A stretch of 64,000 nucleotides of DNA from Mastigias papua (GCA_964019165.1 OZ025282.1:13431729-13495728); one strand, 5' to 3'; positions 16,775 through 28,779 are shown, numbered from the stretch's first letter. The notes: a model not told the origin generated them from the sequence alone. Numbers and translations are program-made.

Positions 16775-18901
16775 ATGAAAAATGAAAATAACGACTTGAA
16801 TGGTACTGCAACTTCATGTAAAGGTGCCTCGTCTGGTAGGTGTTCTGTGGGTGAGCAGCGCAGACCCAGTTGTAATCAAGCGACTACTAGAATGAAGTTG
16901 ACGAAAGAAATGAATATTATAGTCATGGCATGTTTTTATAGCGCTAGACCGTTTGACGAGAATGATGTGCCAAAGAGGGGCTATCGGCAGAGGATGTTCA
17001 GAGCATGGAGGGAAAGAGGTGTGGTTAACACGACTGAGCAAAGACTGTGTGACCTGGCTAGAGCCATTAGGAAAAAAGTGTGGATAACGGACGTTGAATT
17101 AGAGAGCATAAAAGGAGAGTGTTGCAACATGATGAAATTGATGGCATCGATGAGCGAGAAGAAGTATTACCAAGATTAGATATTGAGCGTGGGATTAATG
17201 AGGGGTACGTAGCTGATGTTAGAATTGAGGTAGATGAGGAAGTAGAAATTACACCCGAAGAGCTACAGATTATTGAAGAAATAAAAGAATTATTAACACA
17301 AGAAGAAGGCAATAAGTATATCATGTTTAAAAAAGTTGATAGGACAAAAATTACGCGAAAAAACGCAAGAGGTGAATGGAGCTATTAAACACATTGTAAG
17401 CGTAAGTATTACCCATACTTATAACCTTATCAAAGCAGCTAGTTGCTGGGTAGCATAACAAATAGGATTAAATACAGTTAAACAGAGGAATAAACACGTG
17501 AGGAGAATAAATAGAAAAGCGCTAGAAGCAGTAATAGAAGAATTAAAGCAACGGTTATTAGCAAAAGCCGCAAAGATAAAGAGATATAATGAGAGAATGA
17601 GACAGTATAGGCAGAATCGATTGGTTGCAGTTGATCGGAAGAAGGTGCTGAATGAATTGAACGGGGAAACTAGGGGGCAAAATGTCATTCCAGGTACTGA
17701 AAAAAGCAGGAAACTTTGGAGTGAAATTTGGGGCATCAGAAAAGAACATAATAGACAAGCTGAATGGTTGAACGAATTGAAACTACAGCAAAACAATGTG
17801 AGAATGGAGGAGGTAGTGATCACAACAGAAATGGTAAAAAGTCAGTGCAGAAAGATCCCCAATTGGAAGACCCCTGGAAGAGATTGTGTTCAAGGTTATT
17901 GGATTAAGAATCTTACATCAGTGCACGAAGAATAGCAGCTCAGCTGAATGACATTGTTTGAGGAGTAAGCAGACTCCGTGAATGGATGACGTATGGGAGA
18001 ACTGAGGGATCCAACTTTGTCAGAAAGATCCAACTAAGGGAGGAGCAGTTGATAATTATCGGCCTATATTCTGTCTACCTTTAGTGTGGAAGTTACTAAC
18101 AGGTATGATTGCTTGAGAGGTGTACATATGTTTAGAAAAGGAGAATATATTGCCTGATGAACAGAAAGGTTGTAGGAAGGGAAGTCCTGGAACTAAGGAC
18201 CAACTGTTGATTGACAAGGCTATACTGACAGATTGTAAAAGGAGAAAGACTAACATATCTTTGGCGTGTATCGATTACAGAAAGGCATATGACTTGATGC
18301 CTCATAGCTGGATTAGTGAGTGCCTGGAAATGGTAGGAATAGCAACGAATATTAGAGAGTTGTTGAGTGACAGTATGCAATCATGAAAGCTAGGACTAAC
18401 ATCGTTTGGTGAAAGGTTAGGGGATGTGCATATTAAGAGAGGAATTTTCCAGGGAGACAGTCTATCCCCACTATTGTTTATTATATGTATGATTCCATTG
18501 ACATTGATATTGAGGAAAGTGACAGCTTGTTATGAATGGGATGACAAAGAATTCAAAGTCAATCATCTCTCTTTTATGGATGATCTTAAATTATTTGCCA
18601 AGAATCGACACCAAGTGGATTCATTAGTGAAAACTGTTCATGTTTTCAGTGCTGATATAGGCATGGAGTTAGGATTAAGCAAGTTTGGGCGTTGGTAACA
18701 AAGAAAGGGAAAATTGTGAGACAAAACGGGGTTTCACTTCCAAACGGACATTTGATAAAAGACATTGATGATCATGGATATAAATATCTGGGTATTGTGG
18801 AACTAGATAAGCTTAAAGAAAGGCATATGAAAGATAATTTAACAAGCGAATACAAAAGAAGGTTTAAGTTGGTATTGAAATCGAAACTAAATGGGAAGAA
18901 T
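16775..18901 (+). pseudogene. A2 ORF, N-terminal part: Myb-like domain and RT
   Basis: Blocks 16775-17179, 17119-17388, 17498-17935, 18120-18386, 18426-18698 and 18692-18901 follow the family order. GRCSVGEQRRP and MKLTKEMNIIVMACFYSARPFDEN belong to the Myb-like N-terminal domain, which ends in EQRLCDLARAIRKKVW. A basic linker follows (IMFKKVDR, RRINRKALEAVIEELKQRL). RT motifs: [53 protein letters not shown] (motif A), IFQGDSLSPLLF (motif B) and [10 protein letters not shown] (motif C). Many frameshifts and stops. The frame is cut at 18901, after SKLNGKN, by the B2 insertion and resumes at 20891. Confidence 0.82.
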
Positions 18902-20602
18902 TATTACATCTCGGTTTTTCTGTCCATGACGAAAATGACCGCATGTTTCAGCCAGTGCATTGGTTTCAGTTTGCTGATGATGCGGCTGTTATTACCAGCG
19001 GCGAAAAAGAGAACCAAATTCTACTTAACTGCTTTACAAGGTGGTGTCAATGGGCAAATTTTGTCATACGGGTTGATAAATGTATCACTTTTAGTGTTAG
19101 AAAGTATTCAACAAGATCCATTCAGTTTCAGCCTAAGCTTTTAATTGATAAACAAATTGTTCCTCCTGTCAAAAATGGTGAATCTTTTAAATACCTTGGC
19201 CGCTTCTTTGATTTTGACATGAGTAATGAAATGCATAAGTCACAACTACTTTCTCTCTTCTCCACGTTCATGAAAGGAATCGATGATCTGCCTCTGCATC
19301 CAAAAAATAAACTGTTAGTTTACCACAGATATGTACTGTCCAAAGTGTCATGGCATTTTACTGTTGCAGATCTACCTAAAACTTGGGTCTCAGATAATCT
19401 TGACAATCTTGTATCCAAATATATTCGCCGATGGCTTGACCTTCCTGTCAGTGCAACATTGACAAGTTTAGTCCTTACTAAAAATCAATTTGGTCTAAAT
19501 CCTAAACTGCCTTCTGTCAAATTCACTCAGTGCCAAACTGTCTCTCGCAATATACTTCGATCTTCCCCTAATGTTAATGTTCAGACCTTGTGGAAAAACA
19601 CTAGTAATGGAACAAACCTGCAATATGACATATATCGCAATACCAAAGAGGTACTGAAAGCAGTTAAATTGGACAACAAAGAGCGCTTGTTACACAATTT
19701 GCCATCTCAAGGTGCCCTACTTTCATTCTTGTTGGATCATTCATTCAAAAAACTGCATGGAATCTGGTCTCTAGCACAGAGTAATCTACCAACAAACATC
19801 TTCAACTTTACCATAAAATATCTCAATAACACTCTACCTACTCGCAAAAATCTTAATCTATGGAAGCTGAGCCAATCGTCTGACTGCCAAGTTTGTCTTC
19901 TTCCTGAAACTTTACTTCATGTTGTAGCAGGCTGCAAAGTTTACCTCGAACAAGGTCGGTACACTTGGCGTCACAACTCTGTACTCAATTTTCTAGCCAC
20001 ATCCTTAAAAGTAGTTGAAGGATCTTCAATGTATGCGGACATTCCAGGTTTCCCTTCACCTTCAATCATAACCTGACATGATTTACGTCCTGACCTACGT
20101 CTACATACCAAGGACAACTGTCTTTACATTTTAGAACTCACGATTGGTTTTGAGACAAATCTAAACAACAATGCAGAAAGGAAGCACTTGAAATACTCAC
20201 AACTAGTCTCAGATCTAAGAAGTCAGTACAAATCTGTCACTTTTGTAAACCTCACCATGAGCTCTCTTGGGATTTACGCAAACTCTTGTCTGTCGTTTCT
20301 TGAAATGTGTGACTCCCTCTCTATTGATAACCACCACAAACGCTTTCTCATTTCCAAGTTATCTACAATTTCAATCCGTACAACCTACTACATTTTCTGC
20401 TGCAGAAATATACCATGGAACAACCCTGATCTATTCTACCTTTAATGTTCACTTTTTTTTTTTTTTTTTTATACAACACTTGTTATTTACGATTTTTCTC
20501 ATGTATTGTAACCCAGGCTAGCCAATTACAAATTACCTTGTAATAGTGAGATTTGTAATTGTAGTTTAATTGAATGAAATATGACTGTTTCCATTATCAT
20601 AT
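18902..20602 (+). pseudogene. Family B RLE LINE copy B2 (RT, zinc knuckle, RLE)
   Basis: The best family B copy. The open frame 18943-20076 starts at the catalytic FADD (HWFQFADDAAVITSG), so fingers and motifs A and B are missing. Then VDKCITFSVRK, FKYLGRFFDF, a thumb segment, LPTRKNLNLWKLSQSSDCQ and the knuckle CQVCLLPETLLHVVAGC (C-x2-C-x8-H-x4-C). A stop near 20076 (ITCDDLRP-type region reads T-stop-HDLRPD) precedes the RLE: LRPDLRLH, then LYILELTIGFETN, in the frame that continues to 20445 and ends FCCRNIPWNNPDLFYL. The 3' UTR holds a T18 run at 20452-20470 and ends with CTGTTTCCATTATCAT at about 20602. It lies inside A2 between copies of GAAGAAT (18895-18901 and 20884-20890). Confidence 0.85.
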
Positions 20603-20883
20603 ATTTATACACGATGCTACCCTCCAGTACAAGAAGACTACAATACAACAAAACAAAAAACAAAAAAAATAAATATCAAAACGAGAGACCTAGTACAGCA
20701 TATAAAATAGCTAATATGCAATAAAGCAAATATAAACCTATACTACTGCTCTTCCAGGGGGTCGTGTTTTGCTATGCGATATTTATCAGCTTTTCAAATG
20801 TGCTTTTATTTGTTTTTTGAAGTTATTGAGACTCGAAGTCTTTCTGATATCAACAGGGATATTATTCCAATCTTTTACAGCTA
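20603..20883 (-). pseudogene. CR1-like LINE 3' fragment
   Basis: The minus strand from 20883 encodes AVKDWNNIPVDIRKTSS and then LNNFKKQIKAHLKS, the standard last residues of a CR1-like RT protein, followed by a stop and about 170 bp of 3' UTR with A/T-rich runs. Its 5'-truncated end touches the right GAAGAAT copy and its 3' end faces the 3' end of B2. Confidence 0.65.
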
Positions 20884-20890
20884 GAAGAAT

Positions 20891-22035
20891 AAGATATTAG
20901 CGATTAACACGTGGGCTGTACCAGTATTGAGATATGGAGCAGGTATCCTGAAATGGACAACTACTGAATTGAAAAGCTTGGATAGGAATTCAAGGAAAAT
21001 TATGACAATGAATGGTGCATTTCACCCTAAGAGTGATACAGACAGGTTATATCTGACCAGAGAGAAAGGAGGCCTTGGGTTGATTAGCTGTGAGGGTTGT
21101 GTTAGAAGTGAAGAAAATAATTTGGAGTGGTGTGTAAAGAATTCTGAAGAATCATTGATTCAAGGTGTTAGATTTGCTGATGTGATAGATACTAATTATG
21201 TAAGAAGAAGTGACGAATTCAAGAAACTGCAAGTGTATGAAAGACAACAAAGGTGGAAGGAGAAAGTTATGTATGGTCAATTTATTATGGAGATGCCAGA
21301 ATCAACCGATGCAAAGGAAACATGGAAATGGGTAAGAAGTGCCGGCTTAAAGATACAAACAGAGGCACTTTTGTGTGCAGCGCAGGAACAGGCTCTCCGA
21401 GCAAAGTATATCAAGCATCACATTGACAAATCAATAGAGTCACCACTTTGTAGGTTATGCGAAGAGAATGGCGAAACAGTCTGTCATATTGTTAGTGAAT
21501 GCAAAAAGTTGGCTAAAAAGGAATATAAATGGAGACATGATAATGTTGCAAGGCTAGTACATTGGCATCTATGCAAGAAATATAATTTTGAGTTGACAGA
21601 CTAGTGGTATGAGCATTCACCTGAAGCTGTAATGGAAGACAATGTGATAAAACTGCTATGGGATAGTAACATTCAATGTGATCATGTGATTGAGGCAAGA
21701 AGACCTGATATAGTTATTATAAATAAACTTGACAGAACGTGCATTATCGTTGACATTGCTGTACCCGGCGATAGTATAATTATCCATAAGGAAAAAGAAA
21801 AGGTTGAGAAATATCAAGATTTGAAAAGGGAAATCAAGAGAATATGGAACTTCAGAAATGTAATAGTTGTACCTGTGATTGTAGGAGCATTAGGAAGTAT
21901 AACAGAGAAGTTGGGTGAATGGATAGAGAAGCTAAACATCTCAACAGCCATAGAACTACTGCAGAAAACAACAACAATATTAGGAACAGCCAGGATTTTG
22001 AGGAAAGTACTTGATTACTAAAGGAGACTGACTGC
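20891..22035 (+). pseudogene. A2 ORF, C-terminal part: thumb, CCHC knuckle and RLE
   Basis: Continues the A2 frame after the insertion: KILAINTWAVPVLRYGAG (20891 on), FHPKSDTDRLYLTREKGG, EALLCAAQEQALRAKY, then the knuckle CRLCEENGETVCHIVSEC (C-x2-C-x8-H-x4-C) with KKLAKKEYKWRHDN. A TAG at 21602-21604 (in place of a Lys or Trp codon before WYEHSPEA) splits the frame. The RLE follows in 21632-22021: EARRPDIVIINK, IIVDIAVP, KYQDLKREIKRIW and VVPVIVGALGSI, ending TARILRKVLDY. The knuckle and the RPD...D core are intact in sequence. Confidence 0.85.
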
Positions 22036-22036
22036 A

Positions 22037-22070
22037 AGGGATCTTTGGTCATAGGTTATGACTCGCTCCC
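22037..22070 (+). ncRNA. Family A 3' UTR hairpin (A2)
   Basis: Inner stem GTCATA/TATGAC and short outer pairing GGGA/TCCC. Same position and architecture as the hairpins in A3, A8, A9 and A10. Probably part of the RNA end recognised for target-primed reverse transcription; inference. Confidence 0.5.
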
Positions 22071-22131
22071 ATGAGAAGTACAATCGGCAATGAGATCAGC
22101 CAGTGCTTAAGGCTGAAACATAAAATAATAA

Positions 22132-22930
22132 TGTTTTTTTCAAACTTCAACTCATATTATATTTCAATCTACAAATACAAATCTAGCTAAAAGGTAATCT
22201 GTATTTGGCTGGTTTACAATATTACAATAATAGGTAATGAAAGGAGCTCCGGATCACACCAGGGTTTGTTCCTCATACAAAATATGTAGTACATTTTGCG
22301 TATGACTATGGTTGACAACTTTGAAATGATACGTCGATACTACTGTCATTACACATTTTGAGAAACAAATTTGGTGAAGTACCAAGTATCCCAAGGCAGC
22401 TAATGCAGAGGTTTACGAATTTATTTCCTTATAGTCAGTGGCATTATCAGATAGAATGGGATGATATTTGAGTTCTTTTCGATGAGCATTATTGTTTAAA
22501 TTAGTTTCGAAGCCCACAGTTAATTCTATGATGTACAGGATATCGTCAGCTGTTGACAGAAGAATATCAGGGCGAAGACCATTGCCAGTAACGATGAAAG
22601 GAGAAAGGTAGCCAGGGAGATCGACATATAGTTTTACATGTTGTATGGTCTGCAGCGTTTCAGCGAGAAATTTTAAGGCAGAGTTATATCCCCATGTGAA
22701 ACGCCCTTCTGTTAGATACGTGTTGCAACCAGCAACAATATGAAGAAGTGAATCAGGCTGAAGGCAAAAAGAACAATCAGACGTCAGCTGAAAGGTCCCA
22801 TAGGGATAGGTTCTTTCTAGTAGCGAGCGTGTTGTTTAGATACTTAATGGTAAAATTGGAGATATTTGGTGGTTGTTTGCTTTGCGCCTTAGACCACAGC
22901 GAAGTCAGCTTATGTAGGGAGTGCTCAAGG
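22132..22930 (-). pseudogene. Family B copy B3
   Basis: Minus-strand family B remnant. It keeps the post-knuckle segment and the RLE region (TGNGLRPDILLS, LYIIELTVGFETN) and the C-terminal tail, with frameshifts. The UTR contains the family motif near 22195. The 3' terminus reads GAAGTTTGAAAAAAAC then ATTATTATT, the last triplets being the same tract as the 3' tail of A2 on the other strand. Confidence 0.7.
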
Positions 22931-23155
22931 AGGAATAATAATTTTAAACATCATTTATCATTTTCATCAAAAATCCACTTAATTACAATCTAAGAATTTA
23001 AAAACCAATACAGCAATCTCATATCTGGCAAGCTGAATGGAATACACAAAGGCTAAATAAAAGCTAAAAACAAATAAAAATATATGTATTCGTACAAACC
23101 TATTACCGATTTTACAATGAAATGACTAGATTTACCATGAAAGCAACTCTGTCTC

Positions 23156-23540
23156 TGGTCATTCACTGCCCTTCTTACCAAATAAAAAGTATGTGCACCT
23201 TATGCAAACAGTTATTAGTTTTTTAACAATATAATCCTCTTCACTCTGTGATAGGCCTAGTTCTGGCAGCATTGTCTTCAGATTATGGCTTTTCTCCTAG
23301 AGATAAATTTACAAAGAGAACCTTTTCGTACTTATTTTGTTCACGATGTCCTTGTAAGTTCTTAATCAGATCTGCATAGTTTTGTTCTTTCCTTTCAGCA
23401 TTCTTAAAGATATTAGTTTCAAATCCAACAGTTAGTTCCAATATGTACAGCAACTGTCCATTGATTACCACCATGTCAGGTCGCAAATTATCACAAGTTA
23501 TCGCTGGAGGTGAAGAATATTTTACCAGCATGCATACATA
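23156..23540 (-). pseudogene. Family B-related copy B4, C-terminal end
   Basis: The open frame 23283-23531 encodes ITCDNLRPDMVVINGQ and LYILELTVGFETN with a KEQNYADLIKNLQ helix. A stop-free continuation after a break reads ELGLSQSEEDYIVKKL and RCTYFLFGKKG. It is more diverged from B1-B3, so it represents another family B lineage. Confidence 0.6.
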
Positions 23541-23559
23541 AGTTTTCTTTTAATTTAAT

Positions 23560-24682
23560 AATAATGATGATAATTTTTTTTGAAACTTCTTATAAATATA
23601 AATTCCAGTAATTAACATACAACAGTAAACTTTTCTATTTGAAGGTAATTTACAGTTGGCTACTTATGGTACAATACACTGATGTGTCTATAATGTCAAA
23701 ACATCTGGCGTAGTCCAATATTGATCTCTTCTCCAAAAAATATAATAAGTTGATCTGATAGCGATGATGGATAGTTTTCTTAGGACGTAGTTCTGATGTT
23801 GATCGGTTATGTTCAGTTCTTTATGCAGTTTAATGAAATCGGGTGAAAATGAAGAAAATACTCCTAAAGTGCTAATAGAAAGATTTATAAATGTAACTTT
23901 ATTGAACTGATGTCGTATTGTCATGATCAAGTCTTGATATTTCGTAACTTTATGTTATTAGCAAGAATTAGTTTCATAGCCTACAGTAAGTTCAATAACA
24001 TATAGACACTTGTTATGAACATTTAAGAGCAGATCCGGTCTTAAGCTATCCCCGGTAATAACTGAGGGACTTACAAAGCCTGGAAGATCAACGAACAAAG
24101 ATGCTTCCTTAATGGATTGAAAGGTTGATGCAATGAAATGAAGTATTGAGTCATGATGCCATGTGTAACGACCTTCGCTTAGGTAAACGTTGCATCCGGC
24201 GACAACATGAAGGAGAGACTCTGGCATCAGGCAAAAACTACAACCAGAGGAGGAAGAGAGACGCCATTTTAAAAGATTTTTCCTAGTAGGAAGTGTATTA
24301 TTCATATATCTGATTGTGAAGTTTAAAATATTGTTGATCAAATTCGACTGAGCAGAAAACCAGATAGAGTTGAGCTTCGGTAAGGAATGTGATATGACAG
24401 CCGAAAAGAAAGAGGCCTTGGAGGCTAGACGAGATGTTAATCTGTCTTCTTGATTGGAACGAAAAGCTTTCAGTACTTGCTTGGTGTCCTTATATTTATC
24501 GTACTGTAAGGTTGTGTGAGCGTTAATTGATTTCTAGAGAGTCTCAACACCTTCGTTACGTGAAGACTGTAGGACGTTGCGAGTGATAGTCTGGCACTGG
24601 ATAAATTTGGTTGACGGAGGGTAGATGTTCAACCCAAACTTAGTTTTAGTAAGGAAGACGTTGCTTAGAGTTCCACATGCAG
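23560..24682 (-). pseudogene. Family B copy B5 (thumb, knuckle, RLE)
   Basis: Reading on the minus strand from 24682: GTLSNVFLTKTKFGLN, the QCQT segment, then the open frame 24341-23958 with LPTRKNLLKWRLSSSSG, knuckle CSFCLMPESLLHVVAGC, VITGDSLRPDLLL and LYVIELTVGYETN, a break, and 23930-23688 ending RSTYYIFWRRDQYW. The 3' end is GAAGTTTCAAAAAAAATT followed by ATCATCATTATTATT (about 23575-23560). The 5' truncation sits exactly at the ATTATTA tail of B6. Confidence 0.75.
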
Positions 24683-25045
24683 TAATAATGGAAACTTCAT
24701 TTCATTTTCAATTTCTCTACATACAATCATAAACCTCACTATGCCTAGGTAGTTTACAATTGATCAATACTATCATTATAATGTAAGAAATTATAAAATA
24801 AACAAAAACAAAAAAATGAAAACAACAACAACAATAATTTCTCTAAGCAGAAATAATATAGCTTAATTAAGTAAATAGAGGCTCTGGACTTTCCCATTCT
24901 TTACCTGGTTTGCAAAATACGTAGTATGTAGATCGTATGGCAATTCCTGTTAATGTCCTTGTAATATAGTTTATATGCTTGTCGTCAAAACCAATTTCTG
25001 TGAGCGTGATAAGAAGGTCATTTGACTGAAGAGAGAAGACTCCTA
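24683..25045 (-). pseudogene. Family B copy B6, last coding residues and 3' UTR
   Basis: Only the C-terminal end remains: LGVFSLQSNDLLITL, INYITRTLTGIAIRSTYY and a stop after SPEPLFT. The 3' UTR ends GAAGTTTCC then ATTATTA at 24683-24690. Confidence 0.6.
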
Positions 25046-25077
25046 AAGTAATAACAATAATAGTAATAATAATAATT

Positions 25078-25330
25078 TATCCTGGGCATGACATAATACT
25101 GCATCCGGTTGTAGAGTGTCAAAGTGGGATAATGAGGTTACCCTTTGCCACAATTACCTCCAGGTCACCTTTTAGCAAGGTGTAGTATACCTGTCAGCTC
25201 TCCCCGAGGCTAAGAAATACCAGGTTTGCATCCAGCGGGGGCTAGTCTGTTTTATGGGTGGGAGGGACTCTTTAGCTTTGGTTGGCAACCCTCCTAGAGA
25301 TGTTGTCTCGATAAAAACACTTTTGGTAGT
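25078..25330 (+). promoter_or_regulatory. Family A 5' module (copy in A3)
   Basis: Follows a TAA tract at 25052-25077 and begins CCTGGGCATGACAT. It matches the other copies over ~240 bp, with small indels that close the antisense frame in this copy. Confidence 0.8.
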
Positions 25331-25359
25331 GCAACCTTAAGTTCACTAGAACCTCTATA

Positions 25360-25918
25360 TGAGTGCTGAATGTCTAATAATAGCTTATCGAATAGCGATG
25401 TTAATGCGGCTGGATCATTACGTGAAGGCTGCTCGTCCGGCAGGTGTTCCTTGGGTGAGCAGCGAGGACCCAGTCGTGATCCTACTACTGCTAGAATGAG
25501 ATGAAGGAAAGAAGTAAACAAGGTAGTGATGGAATGCTTTTACAGGAGTAAGCCGTTTGATGAAAATGAGAGACCAATCAGAGGCTATAAACAACGAATG
25601 TTTAAAGAATGGAGACTAAGGGGCATGTTTGATTCAACGTAGCAGCGGATTTGTGACCAAGCGAGAACCATCAGAAAGAGTGGTTGGCTATCAGATATTG
25701 AGTTAGAAGTAATTAAAAGCAAAATTGAAGATGAGGTTCAAAATGACGCTGGTAGTTTTGAAGAAGAAAGTCAATTTGGAACTCCGGGTGAGGAAGTAGG
25801 GGCCAGGAATGACCAAGAGGTCAACAATGGTAATCAGGTAGAGGTCATTGATGAAGGAGGACAAGATATGAATGAAGATGAATTAATCAATGATGAATTA
25901 GACCAAGAGCAGAGAATG
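25360..25918 (+). pseudogene. A3 ORF, N-terminal Myb-like part
   Basis: The frame begins with ATG at about 25369 (MSNNSLSNSDVN), followed by SSGRCSLGEQRGPSRDPTTARMR. An in-frame TGA at about 25501 replaces the Lys/Trp region. Then KEVNKVVMECFYRSKPFDENERP, GYKQRMFKEWRLRG, a TAG, and [28 protein letters not shown], the Myb-like domain. An acidic linker ([19 protein letters not shown]) follows and is cut at 25918 by the LTR insertion. Confidence 0.75.
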
Positions 25919-25923
25919 ATAGT

Positions 25924-28779
25924 TGTGTAATACTGCTAATTTACATTGTAGCTATAGTTGGAAGATTTGGACTGATATGTAGTAGCTTGTAGAGGCGTAG
26001 CGCGACTTTTTCGACTGGGTATTCTATAATAGGGTGTGGCTGGATGTGGCTAATTAACGTCCCGTGGCATTTATCACCCTGAACATAAATATCTAGTAAA
26101 AAACTCAATCTCCTACCCTGTATTCATCAGTTGGTCGTGGTCACAACAAAAAGGAACCGAAAATTAATATTAGACATTGTATCTAGACTGTGTGATATTA
26201 TTGCAAGGCTTCGGCCTCCCCTTATCAATAATCCTCTTTTTTCCGTAAGTGATAATTTTGAAAATGAGTTTTGAATCAGCGATGTGACGATATCACCCAC
26301 TGCTTATTCCCCCATAGTCAAGTTAAATCCATCTAGCAAATCATGAACAGGGCCTATAACAACAAAGCCTAGAACGTTCTCGAAGCCCTAACAAAAGAAC
26401 ACTCTTTACAATAGCAACTGGACAATAGCAGAGAATGACTAATAAGTCAGAATGTTGATAGAGACAACACCACATGACTCTGCATATTGTGCAAATCTAG
26501 CAGCACGCATTATGTAAACAGCAAGAAACTAAGCTAGGGAACTTACATATATTTAGAAATATAGGGGGAATGCTTGACGTCTATCGTTATAATATTCACG
26601 AAATTAAAACAGCTATGTAGCGTAACCGGGGTCTCACTTCTGGTGGCCGGTGATTGGTCTTTAGTCTTTAAGCCTTCAAGCCTTCAAGCCTAGGCCAAAG
26701 GCCTAGGCCTAAGTTAGAAACAACACAGAGAAACTACAGTTGATGTAACGGCAAGAACTGAACTAACTAACTGACTGAATCAAATACTAAAACACACATA
26801 ATATAATCGTAAACACTATACAACATTCGTTACGTCAAAGCACAATACACGTTGACAGGGACAAACACATCGCCAGGGAAGAGTGATACTGACACTACAA
26901 GTGAGTTACATACATAACAGGAATTGACACGAACATGCCATTCCAAAACGCAACATCAAAAGTAAAGCGACACGACATACTACACAGATTAATCTAAGAC
27001 ATAGAACACCAATATGCTACAGCTATAGGCTCCTCCTAACACCACAAAATGAGACATTGGGGAACTTGGCCTACGTGCGACTGAACCTCTACGAGCTACC
27101 TACCTTTCACTTGTCTTTCTTGCTGCTGCTGCTACATAACATAATTTATATCTGACTAGAACTTTCTTGCTAAAATGTCAGCCTTTCAACTCTCCTATTA
27201 AAAATTTCACGTGTCGTATTTACTTCATGTTCCGTAACAACTCCGCCACTCCAAGTACTCAAGCTCAATGTTTATTGGCCTCTATGTGAGGTTTAGAAGT
27301 ATGAGGCTGGACGCTGGCCATTTCTCAGCGTATTTTGATATTGTTTTTGCTCATTAAGGAAAAATTTATTCATGAAATGGAGCATTTTGATTGGTGGGAA
27401 CACCCTACCGGGATTCACTGCGTATTCGTGACGAACTTCTGTTTAACATGAAGTTCCTGTTCGGTCTTCTGCATTATCTTCATAAATCTGCTTCCTTCCA
27501 AACGATTCACATCTGCACACTTACACAGCTTGAATTTTAAGGCAGGTAAACTCGTTAAAAAGAGTTAAATTTGCCATTTGAACGAGCATTTGAGAAATAG
27601 TACTGTTATCGCAACATAACGCAGATTATTTTTTTTCTGGAAATTGTAAGGTATTCACTGAATACCTTGAATACCCTGACGCTACGCCACTGTTGTAGAA
27701 GTACTAGTGTCTTTTATTAGGACGTCTCACATTGTGTTATTTAGTATTATGGACTCTCAGTGCTTGAGAAAGACTGAGGAGTGCCGATTCATATTAGTTG
27801 TTCGTGAGATACGTCGGGGGCTCGAATGTAAATGAGCCAACAGAACCTTTATAGCTTCCATGAATGCTAGACATACGTAAATATCATTTAGGTCTATTCT
27901 TTATGCTATAAGACGCTCGTATAATGTCCAAAAGTATTTGTACTAGCTGATAAGAAATAAGTTAGGTTAGGCATAGTAATTCCATTTGTGAATTAAGCTC
28001 TAGGCATAAGATAGAAACCCCCTTTGCAGTGACTGTGCATTACGCAGCATGCCATTCTATTGTTTTAGGATTTAGGATTATTTACTCTTGCATCAATCGA
28101 TGACTGGATTAGGTATTGTTATATCCCTGTCTATATGCAACAAGATCTACTGTATGCATTGCGCCATAAACTCATTATCTCTTCTGTAGGAGGCAAACCT
28201 TTGCCATATTTAGTATTACCTAGTAGACCCATTTGTATCTATTACACGTGGAACCAGATTCGCATATGACGCAAGCTCTAGACAGCATGATATGGAATCC
28301 CCATATCATCGCCTTGCATTAAACTATAGACTCTCCTTTGTTTAAAATTTCGTAAACTCTAGCCTTGCATCAGACGTGAATGCTAGGATGGCTCGAGAAT
28401 AAGATGAGGATGAATATCACTATATTGGGTTAGATTGTGGTAGCACGATTGCACGTGACGATTGCATGTTGTAATTGCAATGCTTGTGCAATCAAAGCAT
28501 GCTCTCGAATATATATACCGAGTTTAGAGTAAAAATAAGAGGAGAAGATTCAATGGCAGGGACGTGAGTCTCCTCGCCGAACCACTTGTACAGTAAGTTG
28601 AAGTATATTTAATAGCTATTACAATGTATATTATCTACAACGACTCGAAAGACCGCTCGACGCAAGGCATCCTGACGATGTAAAGCTAAAGGCCGCAGTG
28701 CAAAGATCAACATAATCATCATGATTTCAGTTCACATATATAGATCTTCTTTTTATTGTTAATTATGCTCAATTTCACA
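25924..28779. mobile_element. Probable solo LTR inserted in A3
   Basis: The sequence that splits A3 starts TGTGTAA and ends TTTCACA (TG...CA, near-perfect inverted termini). It is flanked by 5-bp near-duplicates ATAGT (25919-25923) and ATGGT (28780-28784). Removing the nested hAT-like element leaves about 1.15 kb, a normal LTR size. A TATA-like ATATATATA near 28509 sits at a plausible promoter position. No internal gag/pol region is present, so it would be a solo LTR. Superfamily unknown. The direction is not certain. Confidence 0.5.
25994..27692. mobile_element. Non-autonomous hAT-like DNA transposon nested in the LTR
   Basis: The termini GGCGTAGCG (25994) and the complement of CGCTACGCC (27688) form imperfect inverted repeats, with a second matching block GGGTATTC on both sides. 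The outermost right bases give CAGTGGCGTAGC, a hAT-type end. TTGTAGA is present at both edges (25987-25993, 27693-27699), consistent with a 7-8 bp target duplication. About 1.7 kb, no transposase frame. It contains a palindrome at 26689-26712 around AGGCC-AAA-GGCCT and a short AGCCTTCA triplication. Confidence 0.55.

Larger units (their letters stand above)
16477..22131 (+). mobile_element. Family A (subfamily I) element A2, full-length but interrupted
   Basis: Runs from its 5' module to an AATAATAAT tail at 22119-22131. It is split by a 2-kb insertion at 18902-20890 (B2 plus a LINE fragment). Without the insertion it is about 3.7 kb. TAA-type triplets flank both ends. At its 3' end it meets B3 tail to tail. 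Confidence 0.8.

Noticed and set aside
23560..23580. TAA-rich stretch at 23560-23575 as the tail of a further family A element
   Set aside because: No family A sequence adjoins it. It is better explained as the ATT-type tail of B5 on the minus strand.
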